A DNA stretch of 64,000 bases from Haliscomenobacter hydrossis DSM 1100 (GTDB taxonomy: Bacteria > Bacteroidota > Bacteroidia > Chitinophagales > Saprospiraceae): positions 6,573,001 through 6,637,000 of the forward strand of contig NC_015510.1 in assembly GCF_000212735.1 (NCBI RefSeq), in the 5' to 3' direction. Positions 35,492-44,186 of the stretch are shown piece after piece; within the stretch, counting starts at the first letter, position 1, and every line of letters starts with the position of its first letter. The notes beneath the pieces are model-generated. The model was not told the origin of the DNA and did no database searches. It was given only the letters and a program-made list of their open reading frames with translations. The translations under genes were made by a program, and so were the position numbers.

Positions 35492-36496
35492 ATGTTGCTC
35501 TCCCCAACCCAATCCCGCCAACTGCTCAACCATGCTTTCGAACACGGTTACGCCATCCTCGCCGTCAACGCCGATAGCCACGCTGCCGTAAGCGACTGCC
35601 TGGAAGCTGCATTGATGGCCGATGCCCCCATCATCATCGAAACCAGCCTTTGGCAAATCAAAAGCCACAGCTATGGCTTGGGTGACCCCATTTTGGGCGT
35701 GGCCCGCTACCTCGCCGACCTCATGATATTGGCCAACAGCAAACGTTACCGCCACATCCCGGTCATTTACCATACCGATCACATCAAAGGCCCCGAGACG
35801 ATGGGTATCCTCAAAGCAGCGATTCAGGGCATTGAAAGCGGGATTCATGGGCAAAACCTCCGGCTTACTGCCTCCACCATCTCCCTGGATGCCTCGGATA
35901 TGTCGGAGGAGGAAAACATCGCGCACATGTTGCAATTGTGCCAGTTTGCCACGGAAGCAGGCGTGGATGTTACCCTGGAAATGGAGTCGGCTGTAGATGA
36001 CCGCATCACCCCCGCTGAAGAGACTGAAAAGTTGATTGGTGCCGTGGAAGCGCAGTTCCCCGGCAAAATTGCCTTGTGGGCACCGGGCGTGGGCACGCAG
36101 CACGGCTTTACATCTGATGACGGTTACGCAGGGTTTCAAACCAAAACCATCGAGGATAACGTACGGCTCTTGCAACAAATCGCCGGAAGGAACATCGGCA
36201 TCGCTTTGCATGGTTCCACTGGCCTGCCCAATGAAAAATTGAGCGCTGCTGCCAAATGTGGAGTGACCAAGGTCAATTGGTCCTCGGAATCACTGTACCT
36301 GCGCTCCATGGCGGCCAAACAGTATTACCAGCTGTTCGCCGACAAATTGGAACGCAAACATCCGGAGTGGAAAAATACGGCAATGGACAATGGGGTGGCT
36401 ACGTTTGTATCTGCGGTGTACGTACCGAGGGTGGTGGAGCGGATGATGGTTTTAGGGGGCGAGGGAATGGCAGGGCGGTTCCCATTATTTGTTTAA
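35492..36496 (+). CDS. class II (zinc) ketose-bisphosphate aldolase family protein
   Basis: A 334-residue class II aldolase of the FbaA/GatY/KbaY superfamily, cleaving a ketose phosphate to dihydroxyacetone phosphate and an aldehyde. Asp96 and His97 in YHTDH match the catalytic Asp and first zinc ligand. His204 (GTQHG) and His240 (LHGSTG) match the other two zinc ligands. The loops depart slightly from the usual GTAHG and LHGGSG, suggesting a substrate other than fructose 1,6-bisphosphate. It follows the aldehyde dehydrogenase gene across the AACCCTCG array. Ribokinase at 42437 could supply a phosphorylated ketose. Confidence 0.9.
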   Translation: MLLSPTQSRQLLNHAFEHGYAILAVNADSHAAVSDCLEAALMADAPIIIETSLWQIKSHSYGLGDPILGVARYLADLMILANSKRYRHIPVIYHTDHIKGPETMGILKAAIQGIESGIHGQNLRLTASTISLDASDMSEEENIAHMLQLCQFATEAGVDVTLEMESAVDDRITPAEETEKLIGAVEAQFPGKIALWAPGVGTQHGFTSDDGYAGFQTKTIEDNVRLLQQIAGRNIGIALHGSTGLPNEKLSAAAKCGVTKVNWSSESLYLRSMAAKQYYQLFADKLERKHPEWKNTAMDNGVATFVSAVYVPRVVERMMVLGGEGMAGRFPLFV

Positions 36497-36510
36497 TAAA
36501 AAAGCGAAGC

Positions 36511-36957
36511 ATGAAAATTTTAACACCATTGATGATTGGCACACTTGTATTCCTGTTGGGTTTACCCGCGGATGTATTATTGGGTCAGGTCCTGGCAAAA
36601 TACCAGTGGAAAAATCGTTTATTGCTATTGTTTGCGCCCAATTCAGGTGATACTGCCCTAAATCGCCAACTGACCTTAATGCAGGAGTACGAAGCTTCTT
36701 TAAATGAGCGTGACGTTAAGATTTTAGTGATCTTTCCCACCGGTTCAAAAGATTGTGCTGCTGAGGATTGTCAAGGCTTATACAATGACTATCAAATCGA
36801 TCCCCATACATTTAGTGCTTTATTGATTGGTAAAGACGGAACGGAAAAGCTACGCAGTAAAACAGCAATTTCCCCAACTGCTCTTTTCAGTGTGATTGAT
36901 GCCATGCCGATGCGCAGGGAAGAATTAACACGAAAAAGCAAGCCAAAAGGAGGGTAA
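36511..36957 (+). CDS. DUF4174 domain-containing exported protein
   Basis: A 148-residue protein with an N-terminal hydrophobic segment (MKILTPLMIGTLVFLLGLPA) that looks like a signal peptide or anchor. The DUF4174 signature follows: KYQWKNRLLLLFAPNS, then a thioredoxin-fold-like body (VKILVIFPTGS...ALLIGKDGTEKL). There is no CxxC, so a redox role is not evident. It lies 14 bp after the aldolase stop and is probably the last gene of the GntR operon. Its function in this family is unknown. Confidence 0.85.
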   Translation: MKILTPLMIGTLVFLLGLPADVLLGQVLAKYQWKNRLLLLFAPNSGDTALNRQLTLMQEYEASLNERDVKILVIFPTGSKDCAAEDCQGLYNDYQIDPHTFSALLIGKDGTEKLRSKTAISPTALFSVIDAMPMRREELTRKSKPKGG

Positions 36958-37006
36958 GGTTCATCAAAAGGTTAATCCCACAATTGATCGTTAAATTTTG
37001 TCCAAT

Positions 37007-38116
37007 TTACCCAACGAATAACTTTACACCCTTGCTGCAAATTTGTACCAATACTTCGGTTGATTCTTCTAATGCTTGCACTATTTCTCTGTGTTCATTT
37101 GGAGCGAGGACAACGCTAATTTGTGGGATTAGAGTCATATTTTGGGTGACAGTGGAAAAAAATATAGGGATATCGCTTCCATTGATTAAACGGGTGGATA
37201 TACTGAGATTTTTTAAACTGATAACCAGGATTTTATTCGAGACAGAAGCCTTGAATTCTATTTCTTGCCAGATGAACGCTTGATCAAATGCTCCCCAAAC
37301 TATTTCTTGCTCTTCGCCAAGTAGTCGTTGAACCAATAAATCAACATTGCTAAATGGATTAACCAGATATGGTTTCAACGGATCGTGTGGGACAACATGG
37401 CGCAACCAAGCTGCATTTGCATAAGCAATCCAGCGATTATTTGATTCAGTTAGGCTTTCAAACAATGCCGAAATCTCGCCAGGTTTTTTGGTTGAACTAT
37501 TGGGTACGAGATAATGGTTGTGCCTTAAATATCCAATTAAACAATGTGTACCGCCGCAATCGTCAGTGCTAGTGCTGGAACCACATTCATGGATTTGATG
37601 CCCAGTTCTGCATAATGATCTTTTGAAGGCGCTAGCATTGCGCTCAAAATGGAGCAGAATCCAATGCTCAAAAGCGATACTTGAAAAAGCTATATTGACA
37701 ACCTTACCACTGACTTTTTCACGGGCAAGCTGGAAAGCATTTGCTGTTTTATTGCGTCCATCATCATCAAATACCGCCCATACTTCTTCAAACGTGTCAT
37801 CTTTTAGCCCATCGCGCGCTTCTTTGACCCAACAGCTAGGTTGTGATTTAATGTCATATTTTTTTTCAATGGGGTCAGCTTCATCTGGTATTGCTACTGG
37901 AATTAATTTACGCTTTGGCCTAGTAGATTTGTGCGGGGAACGAGTGGAAGATGTTTGGTTTTCATCTACTTTAGGTTTTGGTCTTATCTCTATCGCAGCC
38001 CAAATAGCTCCATCAATGGCCATCCTACGCAATAGCGAAAAATATTCAGGTTCGGTTACTTCACCTTCACATACAATGAGCATATTTCTGCGTAGCGATT
38101 GGGCTTTTCTACTCAT
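37007..38116 (-). CDS. RloB-family protein (TOPRIM-like) with C-terminal extension
   Basis: A 369-residue protein. The RloB/AbiLii family start is clear: MLIVCEGEVTEPEYF (12-26) and VWAVFDDDGRNK (112-123) give the Glu and DxD positions expected of a TOPRIM-like nuclease fold. The ATG at 38116 overlaps the upstream ATPase stop (38109-38111) by 8 nt, implying translational coupling. RloB proteins are usually about 200-230 residues. Here a divergent core, including a basic insert (TRSPHKSTRPKRK) and a Cys/His-rich patch (residues near 185-205), is followed by about 100 extra beta-rich residues. AAA15 plus RloB pairs are known accessory genes of type I restriction loci and the AbiL phage-abortive system. 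Confidence 0.8.
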   Translation of the reverse strand: MSRKAQSLRRNMLIVCEGEVTEPEYFSLLRRMAIDGAIWAAIEIRPKPKVDENQTSSTRSPHKSTRPKRKLIPVAIPDEADPIEKKYDIKSQPSCWVKEARDGLKDDTFEEVWAVFDDDGRNKTANAFQLAREKVSGKVVNIAFSSIAFEHWILLHFERNASAFKRSLCRTGHQIHECGSSTSTDDCGGTHCLIGYLRHNHYLVPNSSTKKPGEISALFESLTESNNRWIAYANAAWLRHVVPHDPLKPYLVNPFSNVDLLVQRLLGEEQEIVWGAFDQAFIWQEIEFKASVSNKILVISLKNLSISTRLINGSDIPIFFSTVTQNMTLIPQISVVLAPNEHREIVQALEESTEVLVQICSKGVKLFVG

Positions 38117-39509
38117 TGGAAAAAATGGATTCGATCTCATCAATATTGGGCTGTCCACCGAACTTTCCTGCCATGTACCATTTGTCAAAGGGTATGTCTT
38201 CACGGACACCTTCGAAATCTTGCACCGAGTAAAGTTCGGTTTCTCCAAATTCATTTTTTTCGGTGATCCAGATTTGGTCGGTTCTGAATAAATCGCGATC
38301 CAATAGAGTCACTTCGTGGGTAGCAAAAATGAGTTGGGCATTGTGAGGGTTGGATTTAGGGTGAGTGAAAAGTTTAACCAAGAATTTGACAAGTTTTGGG
38401 TGCAAGCTATTGTCTAATTCGTCGAAGATTAGAATCCCTCCTCTTTCAAGTTTTTCAAGAATTAGCCCACCTCGCCAGAAAAGAGCCTTAGTGCCTTCAG
38501 ATTCTTCATCAAAATCAAGTTCTTTAAGGCCTACCTCCTTCCCTTCTTTGTAGTGTTTGTGCAAACCAAATATTGAGGCTGTTTTTGTGCGGGTTAATTC
38601 CCCTAAATACTCTCCATTTTCATTGAATGCCGAAGATGTATATGGAGACTTATAAGCAGATGAATTACTGGCAGAAGAAGAATATAAAGAATCGTTTACA
38701 GATGAATCATAAACTGACGAATTATATAATCTGCCAACTCCAGCTGATTCCTCGGTATGAGATTGTTGAGAAAGGCTAGAAATTTTTGTATCAGCAGCTC
38801 TGATTAAATATTCTAATTTTTTGAACAACGAATTCTGGTAAATTCCTGATAAATGCTGAGCCGTTCGTTGAACTTGAGTCGTATTTGATGACGAGAAGGC
38901 CACATCATTAATTTCTATGTCACTTATGAATACATAAATTGAGGAAAGCGGTTCATGTACTAATTCTAATCCAAACTTTTTGAGCGCCAATTGGTTGCTG
39001 AATACGTCTATCGTTTTATTTCCCCAGTTTTTGCCAAACTTTACCTTATGGGACAATTCCAGCTCATTGGCAAATCTGGAAAAAACTTTTTGTGGCTGCC
39101 CCTTAGGAAAACAAATCATCTCTTCATCTACAATATGTGAATGAAGAAAAGACACCTTATACAGGTACTTAATCTGGTTGTGCAAAAAAGTGAGTTCAAA
39201 AATAGTAGGTTGTTTCAGTGTTTCATCCGCGAAAGCAAAAGGATCGTATTCTTTGATTGCCCGTCCTGCTCCAGGAAAATTACTGCGAACCATTTTTACA
39301 AGGCAGCTTAAAGCTCTAATGATATTACTTTTCCCCGAAGCATTTGCCCCATAAATCACCGCAGTTTTTAACAATCTAATGCTACCTCCATTGGCCAAAG
39401 GTTCTTCAAAAACATTTTCACCCTTAGCCTTGGATGGCTCTGCGATCATGGAAAAGACTTGACGGTCTTTAATCGATCGAAAATTCTCGACTGTGAATTC
39501 AAGTATCAT
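38109..39509 (-). CDS. AAA15-family ATPase (RloA/AbiLi type)
   Basis: A 466-residue SMC/OLD-like ATPase. FTVENFRSIKD is the typical N-terminus. Walker A is GANASGKS (54-61) and Walker B ILIFDELDNSLHP (359-371), with a THE switch at 397-399. These enzymes pair with a nuclease-like partner and sense phage infection or DNA ends; here the partner is the overlapping RloB gene. A Ser/Tyr-rich low-complexity insert (about 262-294) interrupts the arm region. A 12-bp inverted repeat sits just upstream of the start codon. The pair lies on the opposite strand inside a sugar-catabolism locus, which suggests insertion as a defence cassette. Confidence 0.88.
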   Translation of the reverse strand: MILEFTVENFRSIKDRQVFSMIAEPSKAKGENVFEEPLANGGSIRLLKTAVIYGANASGKSNIIRALSCLVKMVRSNFPGAGRAIKEYDPFAFADETLKQPTIFELTFLHNQIKYLYKVSFLHSHIVDEEMICFPKGQPQKVFSRFANELELSHKVKFGKNWGNKTIDVFSNQLALKKFGLELVHEPLSSIYVFISDIEINDVAFSSSNTTQVQRTAQHLSGIYQNSLFKKLEYLIRAADTKISSLSQQSHTEESAGVGRLYNSSVYDSSVNDSLYSSSASNSSAYKSPYTSSAFNENGEYLGELTRTKTASIFGLHKHYKEGKEVGLKELDFDEESEGTKALFWRGGLILEKLERGGILIFDELDNSLHPKLVKFLVKLFTHPKSNPHNAQLIFATHEVTLLDRDLFRTDQIWITEKNEFGETELYSVQDFEGVREDIPFDKWYMAGKFGGQPNIDEIESIFSNE

Positions 39510-39515
39510 TTTCCT

Positions 39516-39552
39516 AATTTTGTTAAAAATTGTAAATAATTAACAAAATTAA
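39516..39552 (-). promoter_or_regulatory. 12-bp inverted repeat over a -7 box upstream of the AAA15/RloB operon
   Basis: TAATTTTGTTAA (39516-39527) and TTAACAAAATTA (39541-39552) are perfect inverted copies with a 13-nt spacer, ending 7 bp before the ATG at 39509. Read on the minus strand the distal arm is TAATTTTG..., which fits the TANNTTTG -7 box. A repressor bound here would block the promoter. Confidence 0.55.
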
Positions 39553-39604
39553 GCTTTATTTGGATTAAATACTACCAATTAAATCTATTTTTTGTAAGAA
39601 ATAC

Positions 39605-41092
39605 TTAATTTTTTCTCCTTATAGCCAACCCATACCCCAACAACCCCACACCCAGCGCCCCTAAAATTCCAAAAGTCGACGCCACCGCCGGGTTCCGTAC
39701 CGTTCCCTGCAAATACGGACTGATTCCCCCAAAATAAGCCCCAAAATGCAGCACAAAAGCCGTCAGAGCCGCCATCACCACGACCCAACGGGGGACATCC
39801 TTCAAAAATATCCCAAACAAAACCGGCACAAAAGCCGTCGAGAAAAACCCATAAACCCCCAATTGTGCAAAGATGCCCACACTCAATTTAGGGTGTTGCA
39901 ATTGCTGCCAGGAAAGCGCGATGGCAATCACGGCCAAACCGATGATGACCACTTTATTGAGCATAAAGTACGTGCGCTCGGTTTTGATCAATTGACCAAA
40001 AAGCGGTTTGATGATGTCCGAAGTAATCGTGGTAGAAAGCGCCTGGATCAAGGCCTCCAGGGTGGAAAGTCCCGCGCTGAGTAACCCCAAAATCACGATC
40101 AAACCTGCCCATACCGAGAACTCGCGCAGCACGTAAGCTGACATGATGCCGTCCATTTTTAGCGGCGTGCCATCTACAGTCAAATCAGGAAACATAAAGC
40201 GGGCATAAAACCCGGCGAAGACGACCAGAAAAAACGTCATTTGGGCCAATGAACCCACCCAGAGGTAGCGGTTCACATCTTTATCGTCGCGCAACAGCAA
40301 AGATTTGGTGATCAGGTGAGGCTGACAAACTATGGCAATTCCGATCACAAAATTACAAATCACGATTTCAAAAAAGTCGCGGTACAAGGGACTGGCCGGA
40401 TTGGGGAAGGCACTCAAACTGGGGGATATGACGGCCAATTGATTCCAAAAAGAATCGACGCCCTTTGCCAAATATTCGTGCCCCGACAACAAAAGCATCA
40501 CCGCCACGAGTAGCTTGATCAGGGCCTGTAAGGTATTGGTGTACACCATCGAGTTGGCCCCGCCAAACATCATGTAACTGAACACAAAGACCACCATGCC
40601 CGTCAATACCGGAAATTCACTCATGCCCAATGCTTGCGACAATACCTTGGTGATGCCCACACAAATCAACACGATAAACGTGATCAGCAGCAGGGACAAA
40701 AAAGCAAAAAACAAGGCGAAACGTTTGCTTTCGTAACGCTGGCCAATCCATTGCGCCATGGTCAGGGCTTTGACCGTTTTGCCGTAGCGGCGAAAACTTT
40801 TGGTCAACACAATTTGTGACAAAAACAAACCTGCGGGCATACAAATCCCAAAACCCACAAAGGCGCTCCAGCCATACAGCGCAATAAAGCCTGGATTGAT
40901 GATAAAGGTAGCTGCACTGGTGGTGGCCGTGGCTAAAGAGAGGCCTACGGCATATGGCGAAAACCCTTGCCCCACCGCGTAATCGGCCATCGATTTGGTG
41001 CGCAGCGCTCCCCGGACCACAAAAAATAAGATGACGGCAGTATAGGCGAGCAAAAGTCCTACCGTGGCGACGAACCAAGAGCTATCTTGCAT
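39605..41092 (-). CDS. sodium:solute symporter (SSS family)
   Basis: A 495-residue inner-membrane protein with about 13 predicted membrane helices. The start (SMADYAVGQGFSPYAVGLSL) and the following ATATTSAATFI...GFIALYGW region resemble the LeuT-fold Na+/solute symporters (SSS/SSF). Later GGANSMVYTNTLQALIKL matches the helix that follows in this family. It ends in a short basic cytosolic tail. The substrate is not evident; neighbours at 41391 and 42437 are sugar-related, making a sugar or organic-acid substrate plausible. It converges on nothing: the RloB-type cassette on the same strand lies downstream. Confidence 0.9.
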   Translation of the reverse strand: MQDSSWFVATVGLLLAYTAVILFFVVRGALRTKSMADYAVGQGFSPYAVGLSLATATTSAATFIINPGFIALYGWSAFVGFGICMPAGLFLSQIVLTKSFRRYGKTVKALTMAQWIGQRYESKRFALFFAFLSLLLITFIVLICVGITKVLSQALGMSEFPVLTGMVVFVFSYMMFGGANSMVYTNTLQALIKLLVAVMLLLSGHEYLAKGVDSFWNQLAVISPSLSAFPNPASPLYRDFFEIVICNFVIGIAIVCQPHLITKSLLLRDDKDVNRYLWVGSLAQMTFFLVVFAGFYARFMFPDLTVDGTPLKMDGIMSAYVLREFSVWAGLIVILGLLSAGLSTLEALIQALSTTITSDIIKPLFGQLIKTERTYFMLNKVVIIGLAVIAIALSWQQLQHPKLSVGIFAQLGVYGFFSTAFVPVLFGIFLKDVPRWVVVMAALTAFVLHFGAYFGGISPYLQGTVRNPAVASTFGILGALGVGLLGYGLAIRRKN

Positions 41093-41390
41093 GTTGTTTG
41101 TTTTTTAAGTCAACCCCTTGCTGGGCTAAATTTTATTAGGCCAATCGACAAATTTTCCAAATCAAAGAAAGGTAAGTAATGAGGCATTCAGCACAGTTGA
41201 AAGAAAATCGTAGCCCTTGACTTAAAGTTTTTCAGGCGCGATTTGGTTTTTAATTTTTTGACTGTTAGGTATTTGACTAACAAAAAGCACGCTGTGACTT
41301 TATTGATGAAAAATGCCGAACCGGATTTGTTACGAAGCAATTGCTGGAAAAATTTTACTTTTAGTCAAGCACTTAAAAAACACCTAGATC

Positions 41391-42386
41391 ATGTTCATCA
41401 TTGAAACCTATCCGGTCGCAGTACTCTTTTGCATCATTACCATGTTTTGTTGGGGTTCCTGGGCCAATACCCAAAAACTCGCCGCAGCCAACTGGCGCTT
41501 TGAACTTTTTTACTGGGACTACGTCATCGGTATTGTAGTGCTGTCCTTACTTTTTGCCTTCACTCTAGGGAGTTTTGGTGCGGGAGGACGTTCATTTTTG
41601 GCCGATGTACAACAAGCCGATCAGGCCAATCTGGTCTCCGCACTTTGGGGAGGTATCCTGTTCAACGCCGCCAATATCCTCCTGGTAGCAGCTATTGCTA
41701 TCGCGGGGATGTCGGTGGCTTTTCCGGTAGGGATTGGCCTGGCACTGGTCATTGGGGTGATCGTCAATTACCTGGATGCACCGGTGGGCAATGCGCTGAT
41801 GCTTTTTGGGGGAGTGGCGCTCATTGCGGTGGCCATTTTGCTCAATGCCAGCGCGTACCGCAAATTGTCCAGTAATACGGGCGGAGTTTCTACCAAAGGG
41901 TTGTTGCTCTCCGTCATCGCGGGTGCTCTGATGGGGCTTTTTTACAAGTACGTCGCCAATTCGATGTTCCCGGATTTTACCAATCCGGTTGCGGGAAAAT
42001 TGAGCCCTTATACGGCAGTCGTTATTTTTTCCTTAGGGATTCTCTTGAGCAACGTCGTATTCAATACCCTGCTGATGAAACGGCCTTTTGTGGGTACGCC
42101 AGTGGGTTATGCCGATTATTTTCGGGGGGATGTAAAAAGCCATTTGATGGGCGTGTTGGGTGGGGCAATCTGGTGTATCGGGATGTCTTTCAGCATCATT
42201 GCTTCGGATCTGGCCGGACCGGCCATTTCTTACGGTTTGGGGCAGGGGGCAACCATTGTGGCGGCACTGTGGGGCATTTACATTTGGAAAGAATTTAAGG
42301 GTGCTCCGACTGGAACGTCCACTTTGCTCAACATCATGTTGTTGTGCTATGTCATTGGGCTGGGATTGATTATTGCTGCGCGGTAA
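41391..42386 (+). CDS. GRP-family sugar transporter (ribose/glucose porter type)
   Basis: A 331-residue membrane protein with about 10 helices. The N-terminal MFCWGSWANTQKLA and the mid-protein AGMSVAFPVGIGLALVIG are characteristic of the glucose/ribose porter (GRP/RbsU, DMT superfamily) group widespread in Bacteroidota. The C-terminal part has GLGQGATIVAALWGIYIWKE. It lies 50 bp upstream of ribokinase, with one small hairpin between, so uptake of ribose or a related sugar followed by phosphorylation is the simplest reading. Confidence 0.9.
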   Translation: MFIIETYPVAVLFCIITMFCWGSWANTQKLAAANWRFELFYWDYVIGIVVLSLLFAFTLGSFGAGGRSFLADVQQADQANLVSALWGGILFNAANILLVAAIAIAGMSVAFPVGIGLALVIGVIVNYLDAPVGNALMLFGGVALIAVAILLNASAYRKLSSNTGGVSTKGLLLSVIAGALMGLFYKYVANSMFPDFTNPVAGKLSPYTAVVIFSLGILLSNVVFNTLLMKRPFVGTPVGYADYFRGDVKSHLMGVLGGAIWCIGMSFSIIASDLAGPAISYGLGQGATIVAALWGIYIWKEFKGAPTGTSTLLNIMLLCYVIGLGLIIAAR

Positions 42387-42394
42387 ATTTGTAT

Positions 42395-42412
42395 TGGCGA
42401 ATTTATTCGCCA
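42395..42412. repeat. REP-like mini-hairpin
   Basis: TGGCGAATTTATTCGCCA is a perfect palindrome with a TT loop, the same layout as the hairpins at 32491-32549. Confidence 0.7.
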
Positions 42413-42436
42413 GATCATCATTAAACAGAAAGAACC

Positions 42437-43348
42437 ATGCCACGTATACTCGTGATTGGAAGCTCAAATACCGATATGGTTGTTAAAACCGCCCGTTTTC
42501 CACAACCTGGAGAAACCATCATCGGCGGTGATTTTTTTATGTTCCCCGGTGGGAAAGGAGCCAACCAGGCTGTAGCTGCTGCTCGTGTCGGTGGGGTGGT
42601 GGATTTGATCGCCAAAGTGGGCAACGACGTCTTCGGTACTCAGGCTGTTGAAGGTTTTGCTCATGAGGGCATCAATGTAGCCTATGTGTTGACCGACCCT
42701 AAGCTGGCCTCTGGCGTTGCTCTCATTACCGTAAATGGCGAAGGAGAAAACGAAATTGTGGTAGCTCCAGGGGCCAATGCTGCCCTGACTCCTGCCGACC
42801 TGGATCTGGCCGAAGCGGCGTTTGAAAGTACTGATTTGATCTTGATGCAATTGGAGACGCCACTGGAGACGGTGTTGCACGCTGCCAAAAAAGCCAAAGC
42901 TTTGGGCAAACCTTTTGTGCTTAATCCCGCTCCAGCCCAGGTTCTACCCGCCGAGTTGTTTCCCTTGCTTTCCCTGATTACCCCCAACGAAACCGAGGCT
43001 GCGCTGCTCACTGGCTTGTCTTGGGAAGGCGAAGGGGCATTGTCACGTATTGCCGAAGCTTTACTACAAAAAGGCGTTGAAAATGTCATCATCACTTTGG
43101 GGGCAAAAGGCGCCTATTTTCAAAATGCCGATTCTTATTTCCAAGTTGCGGCGCCAGTGGTAACAGCCGTGGATACTACTGCGGCAGGAGATGTATTCAA
43201 CGGAGCTTTGGCAGTTGCTTTGGCAGAAGGAAAGGATTGGCAGCCCGCGATTGATTTTGCCTGTCAGGCAGGCGCTATTGCGGTTACGCGGATGGGGGCT
43301 CAGACGTCGGCACCGTATCGGGAGGAGTTGATGCTGCGGGTGGAGTAG
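42437..43348 (+). CDS. rbsK: ribokinase (PfkB family)
   Basis: A 303-residue sugar kinase, phosphorylating ribose or a related sugar with ATP. The N-terminal GSSNTDMVVK (8-17) and the di-Gly substrate loop PGGKGANQAVAAARVGG (37-53) are the first PfkB signature. DTTAAGDVFNGALAVAL near 250 is the second signature with the anion hole and catalytic Asp. It is preceded by a GRP sugar porter on the same strand. The small-molecule pool could also feed the class II aldolase upstream. The substrate is ribose by family, but related ketoses cannot be excluded. Confidence 0.93.
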   Translation: MPRILVIGSSNTDMVVKTARFPQPGETIIGGDFFMFPGGKGANQAVAAARVGGVVDLIAKVGNDVFGTQAVEGFAHEGINVAYVLTDPKLASGVALITVNGEGENEIVVAPGANAALTPADLDLAEAAFESTDLILMQLETPLETVLHAAKKAKALGKPFVLNPAPAQVLPAELFPLLSLITPNETEAALLTGLSWEGEGALSRIAEALLQKGVENVIITLGAKGAYFQNADSYFQVAAPVVTAVDTTAAGDVFNGALAVALAEGKDWQPAIDFACQAGAIAVTRMGAQTSAPYREELMLRVE

Positions 43349-43434
43349 CCTTAGTACAATTCCATTAGACTTGAGGAAAGTTGATGATCAGGCAATTGGT
43401 GAATTGCCCAATGATTCTGTCATAAGGCTCTTTT

Positions 43435-43525
43435 GAGTTACGAGTTTAGAAGTGAGCTACCGCAGCAACTTAGAAACAGCTTTGGTCTAAGTTGCTGCGG
43501 TAGCTCACTTCTAAACTCGTAACTC
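43435..43525. repeat. perfect 38-bp inverted repeat between convergent genes
   Basis: GAGTTACGAGTTTAGAAGTG...AACTTA (43435-43472) is exactly mirrored at 43488-43525 across a 15-nt loop. It lies between rbsK (plus) and the GreA-like gene (minus). No T-run follows, so it is not a canonical terminator. Confidence 0.95.
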
Positions 43526-43594
43526 ATGTACTCTTCACTCAAAAAATCACAAACTTGCACGAACCTAAATTTTATCAATTGCTTGATAATCAAA

Positions 43595-44047
43595 TCACCT
43601 TAAGTCTATAATTTGAATATGGCGCTGCTGAAACTGGATCTTATCTCCAACACGCCTGCGCAACAATGCTTGCCCCAGTGGCGAAGCAGTAGAGAGGACA
43701 TAAACCGTCTTATCCTCCACGATCACCTTACCCAAACTAGCGGCCAGGAAATAGTAGCCTTCGTCCGTCAAAACCAAGCTACCTGGTTGAATATCTTCGA
43801 ACGATAAGGCGGGATCAATGTGTTCAAATTGCTGTCGAAGTTCCAGGGCTTGTGCCAGTTGAATGGCCTGTTTATCTTTTTCCTGCTGCATCATCGCTCT
43901 TCCCGTCTCATACTTATCACCAGCACTACTTTTGGTTTCCTGATTGGCGGAATTTTGGATGTCTTCCATGGCCTGATTGGCCAGGGCAATGCGCTGGTCG
44001 ATGCGTTCCAAACAGGCTTGATGTAAGGCGGTTTTAAATGGTTTCAT
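43595..44047 (-). CDS. GreA/GreB C-terminal-domain-like protein
   Basis: A 150-residue protein. The first 80 residues are helical and charged (ALHQACLERIDQRIALANQA...SAGDKYETGRAMMQQEKDK), and the C-terminus (SPLGQALLRRRVGDKIQFQQ) matches the conserved end of GreA-type elongation factors. The layout recalls the Gre coiled coil plus FKBP-like domain, but the coiled coil is shorter. In Bacteroidota such proteins are often labelled 3-oxoacyl-ACP synthase without support. An RNA polymerase-binding role is inference. I chose the ATG at 44047; an upstream TTG/ATG reading adds six residues. Confidence 0.75.
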   Translation of the reverse strand: MKPFKTALHQACLERIDQRIALANQAMEDIQNSANQETKSSAGDKYETGRAMMQQEKDKQAIQLAQALELRQQFEHIDPALSFEDIQPGSLVLTDEGYYFLAASLGKVIVEDKTVYVLSTASPLGQALLRRRVGDKIQFQQRHIQIIDLR

Positions 44048-44076
44048 TGATAAAATAAAATTCAAGAAGTTGAGAA

Positions 44077-44182
44077 AGTTGAGGAGTTGAGAAAGTTGAG
44101 GCTACCGCAAGAATGGGTTTGAGTGTAAGGTGTGAGTGTGAATGTGTGTATGTCGCTCGCGGCAGCCTCAACCTCCTCAACT
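44077..44182. repeat. imperfect palindrome made of GTTGAG words
   Basis: AGTTGAGAAAGTTGAGGAG repeats on the left are mirrored by CAGCCTCAACCTCCTCAACT on the right, with a GT-rich loop. It separates two minus-strand genes. Confidence 0.7.
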
Positions 44183-44186
44183 ATTA

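Noticed and set aside
35311-35591. Small ORFs reading NPRTLEPS repeats
   Set aside because: They are the translation of the 8-bp DNA repeat array and run into the real aldolase gene in another frame.
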